Positions 15,277 to 23,404 are shown, counted from the stretch's first letter. The stretch: DNA of 64,000 nucleotides from VRUE01 sp963702175 (GCA_963702175.1 OY969721.1:744001-808000), one strand, 5' to 3'. A program made the numbers and translations. The notes: generated by a model not told the origin, from the sequence alone.

Positions 15277-16486
15277 CCGATACCGCAACCCCCGTAGCCA
15301 CAGCCGCCCGACCATTCGAGCCCATGCCGACAGCCTGCTCGTTCTGCAGCTTCTTCCCCTCGCTCATCAGCGCCGGTGCGACCATCACCTCGGCCCGCTG
15401 GAAGGAGCGGATGTCCTCGTAGCCGCAGGTAGCCATCGAGGTCTTCAGCGCCCCCATCAGGTTGAAGGTGCCGTCGTTCTCCTGCGCCGGGCCGAGCAGG
15501 ATCTCCTCCATTGTCCCGTCCTGCCTGGTGGTGACGCGGGTGCCGCGCGGCAGCGACGGATGGAAGGTCGCCATCCCCCAGTGGAAGCCGCGCCCGGGCG
15601 CCTCCTTGGCACGGGCCAGGGGCGAGCCGACCATGACCGAGTCGGCCCCGGTGGCGATCGCCTTGGAAACGTCTCCCCCAGTCCGCATGCCGCCGTCGGC
15701 GATCACGTTCACGTACTCGCCGGTCTCCAGCATGTGCTGGGCGCGGGCGGCCGCGACATCGGCGATAGCGGTCGCCTGTGGGACGCCGATCCCCAGCACG
15801 CCGCGGGTGGTGCAGGCGGCGCCGGGACCGACTCCGACCAGGACGCCGACCGCGCCGGTCCGCATCAGGTGCAGCCCGGTCGAGTAGGAGGCGCAGCCGC
15901 CGACCACGGTTGGCACCGGAACTTCGGCGATGAACTCCTTCAGGTTGAGCGGCTCGACCGTGGTCGAGACGTGTTCGGCCGAGATCACCGTGCCCTGGAT
16001 GACGAGGATGTCGATCCCCGCCTCGACCGCGATCTCGTAGTGCTCGCGCACCTTTTGCGGGGTGAGCGAGCCGCAGGCCACCGCGCCGCGCTGCTTGATC
16101 TCGGCGATCCGTTGCCCGACCAGCTCCGGCTTGACCGGCTCGGCGTAGATCTCCTGCATGATCCTGGTCGCCTCGCCCTTGGGCGCCGCCGCGATCTTCT
16201 CCAGTTGCTCTTCGGCGTTCTCGAACCGTGTCCAGATCCCCTCCAGGTTGAGCACGCCGAGACCGCCCAACTCGTTGACGAGCACCGCGGTGTCAGGGCT
16301 GACCACCCCATCCATCGCAGAAGCGACGAGCGGCAGCTCGAAGCGGTAGGGGCCGAGGGTCCAGCTGATGTCTATGTCGTCGGGATCGCGGGTGCGGCGC
16401 GACGGGACGATCGCGATGTCGTCGAATCCGTAGGCGCGCCGCCCCTTCTTGCCGCGACCAATATCGATCTCCAATTGGTCCTCCAA
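15269..16486 (-). CDS. guaB3: GuaB3-type IMP dehydrogenase family protein
   Basis: 405-residue IMPDH-like TIM barrel lacking the CBS pair of standard GuaB (about 500 residues). It keeps YGFDDIAIVPSRRTRDP at the N-terminus, LPLVASAMDGVV, and the active-site loop GVGPGAACTTRG with the catalytic Cys (about 225), then IADGGMRTGGDVSKAIATGADSVMVGSPLA. The loop reads GAAC rather than GSIC and the C-terminal flap is diverged, matching the IMP_DH_rel_2/GuaB3 group. Cyanobacterial members are active; the actinobacterial role is less clear. Overlap with guaA (8 nt) argues for XMP supply or control of it. Confidence 0.9.
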   Translation of the reverse strand: MEDQLEIDIGRGKKGRRAYGFDDIAIVPSRRTRDPDDIDISWTLGPYRFELPLVASAMDGVVSPDTAVLVNELGGLGVLNLEGIWTRFENAEEQLEKIAAAPKGEATRIMQEIYAEPVKPELVGQRIAEIKQRGAVACGSLTPQKVREHYEIAVEAGIDILVIQGTVISAEHVSTTVEPLNLKEFIAEVPVPTVVGGCASYSTGLHLMRTGAVGVLVGVGPGAACTTRGVLGIGVPQATAIADVAAARAQHMLETGEYVNVIADGGMRTGGDVSKAIATGADSVMVGSPLARAKEAPGRGFHWGMATFHPSLPRGTRVTTRQDGTMEEILLGPAQENDGTFNLMGALKTSMATCGYEDIRSFQRAEVMVAPALMSEGKKLQNEQAVGMGSNGRAAVATGVAVSDD

Positions 16487-16512
16487 GGGGGTGGCTGCGT
16501 TGAAAAGCCAGC

Positions 16513-17469
16513 CTACACTTCTGCGGGGACCTCCAAGTCGTGGACCTCGACCTCGTCGAGCAGGCGCTCGACCCGGTTGCGGTCTACCTTGCCGGCGCCG
16601 AAGTGCTGGGTCGACTCGGCGCCGCAGGCGACGCCGTAGGCGAGGCAGTCGGCTGGCGGGCGGCCGTCGTAGCGCGCGGCAACGTAGCCGGCAAGGAAGG
16701 CATCGCCGGAGCCGACGCTCGAGACGGGCTCCAAGGACTTGGTCTGGACCTCGACGAAGCGGCGCTCCGCCCCCTCGCCGACCACGGCGACGCAGCCGTC
16801 GGGACGGGTGATCGCCGCCTCGCCAGCTCCAAGCCGGACCAGCTCGGAGAGGCCGTGGACCAGGTCGCCGCGATCGGCGAACTCCTGGCCGACCAGCTCC
16901 TCCGCCTCGCGCTCGTTGGGTGTGACGACCGAGGCGCCGGCGCGCAGCCCGGCCAGCATCGCCTCGCCCTCGGCGTCAAGGACGACGGCGACGTTACGGG
17001 CGCGCAGGTCGTTGACGAGGCGGGCGTAGAGATCCGGCCCGGCGCCCGGGGGGAGCGTCCCGGCGAGGACGCAGAGCTCGGCACCCTTGGCGAGGTAGTC
17101 GAGCCGCTTGGCGAACGTCTCGATCTCCTCCGGGCTGACCGCTGGCCCCCGCTCGTTGATCTCGGTTTGCTCGCCCGAGGTCGGGTCGACCACGGAGAGA
17201 TTGATCCGCGTTTCGGCGGCGATCTGGGTGAAGTCGGTAAGCACCGCCTCCTCGCCCAGCTGCTCCACCACCCGCGTTCCGGTTGGCCCGCCGGCAAAGC
17301 CGGTGGCGATCACCGGCCTGCCGAGCAGACTCAGCGCGCGCGCCACGTTGACTCCCTTGCCGCCGGCGACGGTGCGGCTCTCCACCGCACGGTGGCGATG
17401 CCCGAGCCGGAAGTTGGGCACCGCGATCGTTCGGTCGATCGCCGCGTTAAGGGTGACCGTGAGGATCAT
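16513..17469 (-). CDS. PfkB-family sugar-phosphate kinase, probably 1-phosphofructokinase
   Basis: 318 residues of ribokinase/PfkB fold: MILTVTLNAAIDRTI, VAGGKGVNVARALSLLG (PfkB signature 1), VTPNEREAEELVG and the anion-hole/catalytic signature VSSVGSGDAFLAGYVAA with base Asp. Sequence pattern is closest to FruK/LacC enzymes that phosphorylate fructose-1-P or tagatose-6-P. No PTS genes are visible nearby, so the substrate is uncertain. Its start overlaps the carboxypeptidase stop by ATGA; guaB3 follows 26 nt later. Confidence 0.85.
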   Translation of the reverse strand: MILTVTLNAAIDRTIAVPNFRLGHRHRAVESRTVAGGKGVNVARALSLLGRPVIATGFAGGPTGTRVVEQLGEEAVLTDFTQIAAETRINLSVVDPTSGEQTEINERGPAVSPEEIETFAKRLDYLAKGAELCVLAGTLPPGAGPDLYARLVNDLRARNVAVVLDAEGEAMLAGLRAGASVVTPNEREAEELVGQEFADRGDLVHGLSELVRLGAGEAAITRPDGCVAVVGEGAERRFVEVQTKSLEPVSSVGSGDAFLAGYVAARYDGRPPADCLAYGVACGAESTQHFGAGKVDRNRVERLLDEVEVHDLEVPAEV

Positions 17470-18731
17470 CTCGAGAAGCGCCTCAGGAAGATCACTCCCA
17501 TCAGTATCACGAATCCCGCCAGTCCAATCGCGATCGCGTTGTCGCTGGCGAAGCTGCGGACGCGGTCGATCGCACTTGCCTTCGGCACGGCTCGCCCGGC
17601 CCTGAGCGTCGCCACGGCGGCGCGGCGACCATCGATGAAGACAGTGGCCCGTCCGAGCGGCGCACCACGGCGAATCGGCCCCTCTACCTCAGCCGGAGCG
17701 CGCACGGCGACCATCAGACGCTGGTCGCGACGAACGCCGATCTCGATCGAGCGCGTCGCTCGCAACGACAACTCACCGCCGGAGTAGCGGATCGATGCTT
17801 CGGCCAGCTCCTGGCCTCGGCGGACCGGAGTTCGCGGCTGGTAGCGGGAAAAGCCGTACTCGAGCAGGCGGATGGTCTCCAGGTCGCGTGCGGACTCGGT
17901 CCAGGTGCCGAGCACGGCGGAGATCAGCTCCACCCCCTTGCGCTCGCCGGAACCAACCAGGACGTAGTCGGCGCCGAAGGTGTGGCCGGTCTTTACCCCG
18001 GTCGCCCAGGGCTCGGCGAGGAGGAAGTCGTTGAGCGTCTCGATCCGGCGCGGCGGCCGCAGGCTGCGCAGCTCAGCGCTGCGCGCGTCGGCGATCCTCG
18101 CGAAAGCGGGGACGTCGAGCAGGCGGCGACCCAACGTGGCGAGGTCGAGGGCGCTCGAGTAGTTGCCCGCCTCGTCGAGCCCGATCGGGTTGGCGTAGTG
18201 GGTGTCGGCCAAACCGAGCGCCGCCGCCCGTCGGTTCATCTGCCGCACGAAGCGCGCTTCGGAGCCCGCGGCGGCGAGGGCGAGGTCGTGGGCGGAGTCG
18301 TTGCCGCTACGCAAGATCAGCCCGTAGAGCAGGTCGCGCACGCTGACCCGCTGTCCCGGACGCAGTTCCAGCAGCGACTCTCCGAAGATCGCGTCGTAGG
18401 GCGCAGCGCGGACCACGCGTCGCAGCGGCAGCTCCTGCAGAGCCACGTAGGCGGTCATCATCTTCGTCGTGCTGGCGATCGGCAGCCGCTGACCCCCCGC
18501 ATGCGACGCCAGCACATCGCCGGTACGGGCGTCGATCAGCGCCCAGGCTCGGGCTTCGAGCTGCGGCGCTGCCCCGTCCGCGGGTCCTGTCGCTGCAGGG
18601 GACCCACCGCCCCTTCCGGTAGCTAAAGCTTCCTCAGGGGCGGTACCCCCTACAGCGCCACCCGCGGACAGCGCGGCGGTACACGCGAGCAGCAGCAGCG
18701 AAACCGCGAGGAGGCGGCGCCGGAGCCTCAT
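17466..18731 (-). CDS. D-alanyl-D-alanine carboxypeptidase (S11 family)
   Basis: Trims peptidoglycan stem peptides outside the membrane. 421 residues with signal peptide MRLRRRLLAVSLLLLACTAALSA and the three penicillin-binding motifs: SxxK at STTK (Ser87-Lys90), SxN at SGN (142-144) and KTG (247-249). A beta-rich domain and a C-terminal anchor (IGLAGFVILMGVIFLRRFSR) follow. Residues 22-52, directly after the signal peptide, are encoded by copy C of the 90-bp palindromic element, inverted relative to rpsI and guaA. It lies 4 nt after the LysM gene and overlaps the PfkB gene. Confidence 0.95.
   Translation of the reverse strand: MRLRRRLLAVSLLLLACTAALSAGGAVGGTAPEEALATGRGGGSPAATGPADGAAPQLEARAWALIDARTGDVLASHAGGQRLPIASTTKMMTAYVALQELPLRRVVRAAPYDAIFGESLLELRPGQRVSVRDLLYGLILRSGNDSAHDLALAAAGSEARFVRQMNRRAAALGLADTHYANPIGLDEAGNYSSALDLATLGRRLLDVPAFARIADARSAELRSLRPPRRIETLNDFLLAEPWATGVKTGHTFGADYVLVGSGERKGVELISAVLGTWTESARDLETIRLLEYGFSRYQPRTPVRRGQELAEASIRYSGGELSLRATRSIEIGVRRDQRLMVAVRAPAEVEGPIRRGAPLGRATVFIDGRRAAVATLRAGRAVPKASAIDRVRSFASDNAIAIGLAGFVILMGVIFLRRFSR
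18578..18667. repeat. 90-bp palindromic coding element, copy C (in the carboxypeptidase gene)
   Basis: Inverted relative to copies A and B. Outer arms CCGCGGGT/ACCCGCGG, middle 11-bp stem unchanged, inner stem (read on the minus strand) ACCGCCCCT/AGGGGCGGT, fully Watson-Crick. Translated from the other strand as Gly/Ala-rich residues 22-52 of the carboxypeptidase, entering at the second base of codon 22. All three copies are exactly 90 nt. Confidence 0.92.
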
Positions 18732-18735
18732 CCGA

Positions 18736-19056
18736 CTAGCGCAGCTTCAACTTTTCGCCCGAGACGAGGATCTGAGGATCGACGCCGGGATTGAGTTCCT
18801 CGATCTGCCGTAGGGGGACGCCCGTCTTACGGGCGATTGAGGTGAGCGTGTCGCCGTTCTGGACTACGTAGGCGGCGACGGCCTTGCGTTTACCGTCGCC
18901 GGCCTTCCTCGTCACCTGGCCCGCCGGCCTGCTGCCGTTCGAGTCATCGGAGTCGTCGCCTACCGAGCCGCCGACGACCGCCACTAGGACGACGAGAGCG
19001 GCTACCAAGGCGAGGATCGCGAGGATCCGGGCAGGGGCTTTGGAGCGCTGATCCAC
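18736..19056 (-). CDS. Membrane-anchored LysM domain protein
   Basis: 106 residues from GTG 19056 (MDQRSKAPARILAILALV). One transmembrane segment (about 11-30, ILAILALVAALVVLVAVVGG), an Asp/Ser-rich linker, then a single LysM module at the C-terminus: YVVQNGDTLTSIARKTGVPLRQIEELNPGVDPQILVSGEKLKL. Predicted type II protein tethering peptidoglycan to the membrane. I chose GTG 19056 because longer frames overlap pyrF heavily and lack conservation-type sequence. It sits 25 nt after pyrF and 4 nt before the carboxypeptidase, fitting a wall role. Confidence 0.85.
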   Translation of the reverse strand: MDQRSKAPARILAILALVAALVVLVAVVGGSVGDDSDDSNGSRPAGQVTRKAGDGKRKAVAAYVVQNGDTLTSIARKTGVPLRQIEELNPGVDPQILVSGEKLKLR

Positions 19057-19081
19057 CGGTCGGTGATCGTATAGCGGCCGA

Positions 19082-19966
19082 TCAGGACGCAGAGACGTCC
19101 CAGACCGTGGCGCGCAGGCGCTCGGCTGCTGCTGCCGGGTCGGGTTCGGCGGCGATGCCGCGGGAGACCGGGACCAGAGCCGCCGCCGGGCCCGGGGCAA
19201 AGGCTGGCCCCAGCAGCTCGGGCTGCCCACCCTGAGCACCGACGCCGGGGATCAGGAAGACCGCGCGCGGCATCAGCTCCCGCAAGCGAGCGATGTGCTG
19301 AGGCGCGGTGGCACCGACGACAGCGCCCATCCCGCTCAAGCCGCTCTCCCCCAGCAGCCGCTCCGAGAGGCTGTCCACCAGGGCCGCGAGGCTCTCGTGC
19401 AGTGGCTGCTCCGGGGCCGGCAGGTCCTGGATCCCGGCGGCTCCCGGGTTACTGGTGCGGACCAGGGCGAAGACGCCGGCGCCGGCCTCCGCCGCTGCTG
19501 CGACGAGCGGCTCGAGCGCGTCCGCGCCGAGCAGCGGGTTCACGGTAAAGGCGTCGACCCCCAGACCCGGAACCGGTCCAAGAGGCGTCGGCGTCTCCCC
19601 AACCAAGGCCTGGGCGTAGGCCGCGGCAGTTACCGGGACATCGCCGCGCTTGCCGTCGGCGATCGTTAGCAGGCCGGCCTCGCGGGCGCTTGTGCACACG
19701 TTGGCCAGCGCCGCCCATCCCGGCGCCCCGAGGCGCTCGAAGCAGGCGAGCTGCGGCTTGATCGCGACGCAGGCAGGACCGGCGCGCTCGATCAGTGAGC
19801 GGCAGTGCGCTGCGACGGCGTCGGCGACCCGCTCAGCGACTGGGGCGTCCCCACTGGCCTCAACGGCAGCGAGTTGCGCCGGGTCAGGGTCGAGGCCAAG
19901 GCAGATCTGGCTGCGGCGCTCCTCGACGAGCGCCGCGAGCCGATCCGCAAAAAAGCTCGAACTCAG
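19082..19966 (-). CDS. pyrF: Orotidine 5'-phosphate decarboxylase (type 2)
   Basis: Last step of UMP synthesis. Beta-barrel motifs: SQICLGLDPDPAQL near the start, ACVAIKPQLACFERLG, the catalytic LLTIADGKRGDVP (Asp/Lys charge network), then GVDAFTVNPLLGADALEPL and FLIPGVGAQGGQPELLGP. No ATG, GTG or TTG exists upstream in frame that would include the first strand. The best start is CTG at 19966, giving MSSSFFADRLAAL and overlapping the hup stop as CTGA, exactly like the ATGA/GTGA overlaps elsewhere here. A start at GTG 19699 would delete about 90 essential residues. 294 residues. Confidence 0.88.
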   Translation of the reverse strand: MSSSFFADRLAALVEERRSQICLGLDPDPAQLAAVEASGDAPVAERVADAVAAHCRSLIERAGPACVAIKPQLACFERLGAPGWAALANVCTSAREAGLLTIADGKRGDVPVTAAAYAQALVGETPTPLGPVPGLGVDAFTVNPLLGADALEPLVAAAAEAGAGVFALVRTSNPGAAGIQDLPAPEQPLHESLAALVDSLSERLLGESGLSGMGAVVGATAPQHIARLRELMPRAVFLIPGVGAQGGQPELLGPAFAPGPAAALVPVSRGIAAEPDPAAAAERLRATVWDVSAS

Positions 19967-20241
19967 CCTTTGACCTTGGCCTTGAGCGCAGAGCCAGCCG
20001 AGAAGCGCGGCACTTTGCCGCCCTGAATCGTGATCCGCTCGCCGGTGCGCGGGTTGACGCCCTGGCGGGGGCCACGCTCGGCAACGTGGAACTTGCCGAA
20101 GCCGGTGAAGCTGACCTCGCCGCCGCTGCTCAGCGTCTCGGTGATCGCGTCGAGGACCGCATCAACCGCGTCGCCAGCGGCTTTCTTGCTGCCCACTCGG
20201 TCGTCCCCTGCCAGTTGGTCCAGAAACTCAGCCTTAGTCAC
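19963..20241 (-). CDS. hup: HU-family DNA-binding protein
   Basis: 92-residue histone-like protein from GTG 20241 with a GGAGGAG ribosome site. The family layout is complete: MTKAEFLDQLA helix region, VLDAITETLSSGGEVSFTGFGKFHV, then the DNA-clamping arm ERGPRQGVNPRTGERITI and VPRFSAGSALKAKV. It binds bent or cruciform DNA and compacts the nucleoid. First gene of the minus-strand set leading into pyrF (4-nt overlap). The 428 bp upstream hold a large palindrome, the kind of structure HU prefers. Confidence 0.97.
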   Translation of the reverse strand: MTKAEFLDQLAGDDRVGSKKAAGDAVDAVLDAITETLSSGGEVSFTGFGKFHVAERGPRQGVNPRTGERITIQGGKVPRFSAGSALKAKVKG

Positions 20242-20307
20242 GTCGAAGCTCCTCCGTCATCCATCGGTGGTCAGGTCGGCGGCAATCTAACAGCGCAAAC
20301 GGCGGCT

Positions 20308-20670
20308 GGAGGGCCCAGCGAAACCCATGTCTGTGGCTGGCGAGCGCCGGACCAAGCGGGGCAAGGACGCAGGGAGGCCGAATAGCAGCGCTCATGAGTA
20401 TCCGGTTGACTCCGGTTGGCGCCCAAATGAGCCGGTCAAGGCCCGCTGGGGCGGCCCCGGCACCCGCAGCCGACATTGACCCCACTCTGGTGGGGTAAAA
20501 GTCGGCTGCGCCAGAGCACCGGTTGGGTCTGGAGGCCCGAGTTGCGTTTCGGTGGGAGCAGCCTGAGCGAACCGGATACTCATGAGCAGCGCTATTTGGC
20601 CGACTGAGGACGCCGCACCGCGCTGCGTCCGCCGCCGCCAGGCGCGGGCAGGGGTTTCGCTGGGCCCTCC
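20308..20670. repeat. 363-bp imperfect nested palindrome
   Basis: Arms pair in order about one axis near 20488. The 19-bp ends 20308-20326/20652-20670 are perfect. A 32-bp block (20376-20407/20570-20601) matches 28/32 with an 18-bp perfect core containing CATGAGTATCCGG. The centre has a 10-bp stem CGCAGCCGAC/GTCGGCTGCG (20465-20474/20501-20510) enclosing ACCCCAC/GTGGGGT. It fills nearly all of the 428-bp gap between hup and tldE and includes the first base of the tldE stop. No convincing gene lies inside, and I see no target-site duplication. Confidence 0.85.
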
Positions 20671-22013
20671 TAGGAGCCACTGACCGCCATCTCGCCGATC
20701 AGCAGAGGCGGGGTGCTGACCGAACCGCCGAACGGCACCCAGCGTGCTTTGGCGCCGACGGCGTGGATCGCCTTCAGCATCGAGACCAGGTCGCCGGCGA
20801 TCGTGAACTCCCGGATCGGCTCGGCGAGCGCCCCATCCCGGATCGTCCGCCCCGCCGCCCCAACCGAGAAGATGCCCGACACCGGGTTGACACCGGAGTG
20901 GAGACCGGCCACGTCGGTGACGTAGACCCCGTCGCCGGCCTCGGCCAGCATCCGGTCCAACTCGAGCGAGCCGGTCGCGACGACCAGATTGGACGGCGAG
21001 ACCGCGGGCTGCGAGCGGTAGCTGCTGCGCCCTGCGTTGGCCGTGGAAGCAACCCTGCCGCGCCGCGCGGTGTAGGTGTCATAGAGAAAGGTTCGCAACT
21101 GCCCCGCCTCAATCAAGGCGGTGCGGCGCCGCGGCGTGCCCTCAGCATCGAAGGGCGCCGACCCGAATCCCTCCGGGTCAAGCCCATCGTCGTACACCGA
21201 GAGCGCCTCCGCCCCGATTTCCTCGCCGACGCGGTCGGCAAACGGCGAGCGGCCGCGCTGTACGGCAGTTGCGCCGAGCGCCCCGCCGAGGAACGAGACG
21301 AAGCTGGCGGCGACGGTCGCATCCAGAACAACGGGGCAGGAGCGGGACTGCGGCTTGCCGGCGCCAACCATCGAGGCGGCCCGCTCGCCCCCCTCGCGAC
21401 CGATCGCGGCCGGATCGAGTCCGGCCGGACCGCGCGCCAACCCGAATCCGAGGCCGGTCTCCTTGCCGTCCTCGCCCTCTGCCAGCGCCTGTAGGTATGC
21501 GTGGCAGCTCGATGATTCGTACTCGCCGCCGACGCCGCTAGAGGAAGCGATCGCGACCTGCTCGGCGCTGTCGGCGTAGACCGCCTGTTCGACCGCGACG
21601 ACGCGGGAATCGGCGTCCAGCCCGCCGCGCTCGACCGCGAGTGCTAGCTCAACCACGCGCGCCGCCGGCCACTCCGCAACCGAGGGGTCGCTGAGCTCCA
21701 GGGTGGCGGCCGGCTCTCCGCCGCTCGGCGGCCCGGCGAACTCATCCTCGTCGGCGACTTGCGCCATTGCGACAGCGCGATCGGCGAGCGCCGAGACACC
21801 ATCGTCGGAGAGATCGGTCCCGTAGGCGTAGCCTCCCCGCAGGCCGATCCAGGCGCGGACGCCGACGCCGCGCTGCGTGGCGGCGGTCAGGCTCTCCACG
21901 ACGCCGTCGTGCACGCGCACCTCGCGTCCCGTGTCCGAGGCGGCGTAGGCTTCCGCGTCGGTGGCACCGGCGGCGAGCGTCGCTTGGACGGCACGCTCGG
22001 CGAACTCGATCAA
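20670..22013 (-). CDS. tldE: TldE/PmbA-family metalloprotease subunit
   Basis: 447 residues from TTG 22013 (MIEFAERAVQATLAAGATDAEAY), overlapping the tldD stop as TTGA. The frame runs 59 codons further upstream but only into tldD. Family features: RGVGVRAWIGLRGGYAYG in the N-terminal domain, VVLDATVAASFVSFLGGALGATAVQRGRSPFADRVG, and C-terminal ASTANAGRSSYRSQPAVSPSNL, GVYVTDVAGLHSGVNPVSG. TldE lacks the zinc motif and works as partner of TldD in a heterodimer that trims unfolded peptides or RiPP precursors in the cytoplasm. Confidence 0.93.
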   Translation of the reverse strand: MIEFAERAVQATLAAGATDAEAYAASDTGREVRVHDGVVESLTAATQRGVGVRAWIGLRGGYAYGTDLSDDGVSALADRAVAMAQVADEDEFAGPPSGGEPAATLELSDPSVAEWPAARVVELALAVERGGLDADSRVVAVEQAVYADSAEQVAIASSSGVGGEYESSSCHAYLQALAEGEDGKETGLGFGLARGPAGLDPAAIGREGGERAASMVGAGKPQSRSCPVVLDATVAASFVSFLGGALGATAVQRGRSPFADRVGEEIGAEALSVYDDGLDPEGFGSAPFDAEGTPRRRTALIEAGQLRTFLYDTYTARRGRVASTANAGRSSYRSQPAVSPSNLVVATGSLELDRMLAEAGDGVYVTDVAGLHSGVNPVSGIFSVGAAGRTIRDGALAEPIREFTIAGDLVSMLKAIHAVGAKARWVPFGGSVSTPPLLIGEMAVSGS

Positions 22014-23404
22014 GCTTCCGTCCCCCCGACCGTCATCGCCGCGATCCGCACGTGCCCCTGGCCGGTTCCGACCGGGACGCGCTGCCCGCCCTTGCCGCAG
22101 ATCCCCGTCTTCATCTCGAAATCGCTGCCGAGCGCGTCGATCGCCGCCAGGGCGTCGAGGCAGTTGCCGACCAGGGTCGCTCCCCGGCACGGCCTGGTCA
22201 GGCGCCCGTCCTCGATCAGGTATCCCTCGGAGACGCCAAAGACGAAGTCCCCGGTCGCCGGCTCAACCTGTCCGCCAGCGAACGAGGCGGCGTAGAAGCC
22301 CCGCTTCACCTCGGCGATCATCGCCTCGGGCTCGGCGTCGCCGGGCGCGATGTAGGTGTTGGTCATGCGCGGTATGGGCAGGTGACGGAAGCTCTCGCGA
22401 CGGCCGTTGCCGGTCGAGGCGACGTCGTCGCGGCCGGCGCAAAGACGGTCGTAGAGGAAGGAGGTGAGCCGCCCCTCCTCGATCACCAGCGTCTTCTGGG
22501 TCTGGGCGCCCTCGTCGTCGATCGAGTCGCTGCCCCACTCGTTCGGCATGCGACCGTCGTCATAGGCGTTGAGCAGGGGCTGCGCCACCTGCTCACCTAG
22601 CTTGCCCGTATAGACGCTCGCGTCCTTCTGGATGTGGTCCGCCTCCAGCCCGTGCCCAGTCATCTCGTGGAAGAGGACGCCGCCAAACCCGCCCGCGACC
22701 ACGACCGGCATCGAGCCCGAGGGGGCGGGCGAGGCGTCGAGCAGGGTCAGCGCCTTGCCGGCCGCCTGCTCGGCGATCGCTCCGGGATCGCCGTCGAAGA
22801 GCTCGAATCCGCGATGACCGCCCAGCGTCTCGGCGCCGGTCTCGACCGTGTCGCCGCGCCGCGCCACCGTCTGGACACCGATCCGGACCCGGGTGCGATC
22901 GTCCGTTGTAAGGAGCCCCTCGGAGTTGGCGACCGCGATCTCGCGGCGCGCCTCGGCATAAGACGCCGTCAACTGTGCGATCTCGCCGCCGGCGGCGCGG
23001 CCACGCTCGTTGAGCTCTCGCAGCAGGGCCGCCTTGCGATCGGCGGGAACGTCCTCGGGACGGCGCTCGACTGGCTGCGGGGTCGTGGCGACCGCCGTCA
23101 GGGGGCGAGGCTCACGTCGCTCTCCCCGCAGAGCTGAGGCGGCTTCGCCGGCGGCCCGTTCTAGATCAGCGGGGTCGAGGCCGTCGACGTGGGCGAAGTA
23201 GGCGGTGCCGCCACTGATCACCCGCACCCCCGCTCCCTCCTCCTCGCCTGCCTGCACCGACTCGATCCGCGACTCGTCGATCGACATCGTCTGGCCGCCG
23301 CGCCGTTCGGCGAAGATCTCGGCGAACTCGCCACCCGCGGCAAGGGCCCGGGCGAGAACGCGGTCGGCTACCTCGGGATCGAGCAGCCCCCGGGGCGCAC
23401 TCAC
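22010..23404 (-). CDS. tldD: TldD-family metalloprotease
   Basis: 464 residues carrying the catalytic HExxxH motif in VLFHEMTGHGLEADHI (His246, Glu247, His251), preceded by PVVVAGGFGGVLF. The N-terminal domain has MSIDESRIESV and GAGVRVISGGTAYFAHVDGL. The C-terminal barrel has STGNGRRESFRHLPIPRMTNTY. Forms the active heterodimer with TldE encoded immediately downstream (4-nt overlap). Known clients of such pairs are microcin and PQQ-type peptides or toxin-antitoxin proteins; no obvious RiPP precursor is visible here. Confidence 0.95.
   Translation of the reverse strand: MSAPRGLLDPEVADRVLARALAAGGEFAEIFAERRGGQTMSIDESRIESVQAGEEEGAGVRVISGGTAYFAHVDGLDPADLERAAGEAASALRGERREPRPLTAVATTPQPVERRPEDVPADRKAALLRELNERGRAAGGEIAQLTASYAEARREIAVANSEGLLTTDDRTRVRIGVQTVARRGDTVETGAETLGGHRGFELFDGDPGAIAEQAAGKALTLLDASPAPSGSMPVVVAGGFGGVLFHEMTGHGLEADHIQKDASVYTGKLGEQVAQPLLNAYDDGRMPNEWGSDSIDDEGAQTQKTLVIEEGRLTSFLYDRLCAGRDDVASTGNGRRESFRHLPIPRMTNTYIAPGDAEPEAMIAEVKRGFYAASFAGGQVEPATGDFVFGVSEGYLIEDGRLTRPCRGATLVGNCLDALAAIDALGSDFEMKTGICGKGGQRVPVGTGQGHVRIAAMTVGGTEA

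Noticed and set aside
20234..20680. 148-codon minus-strand frame across the tldE-hup gap
   Set aside because: Lies wholly in the nested palindrome, overlaps hup and tldE ends, and has no protein-like pattern.
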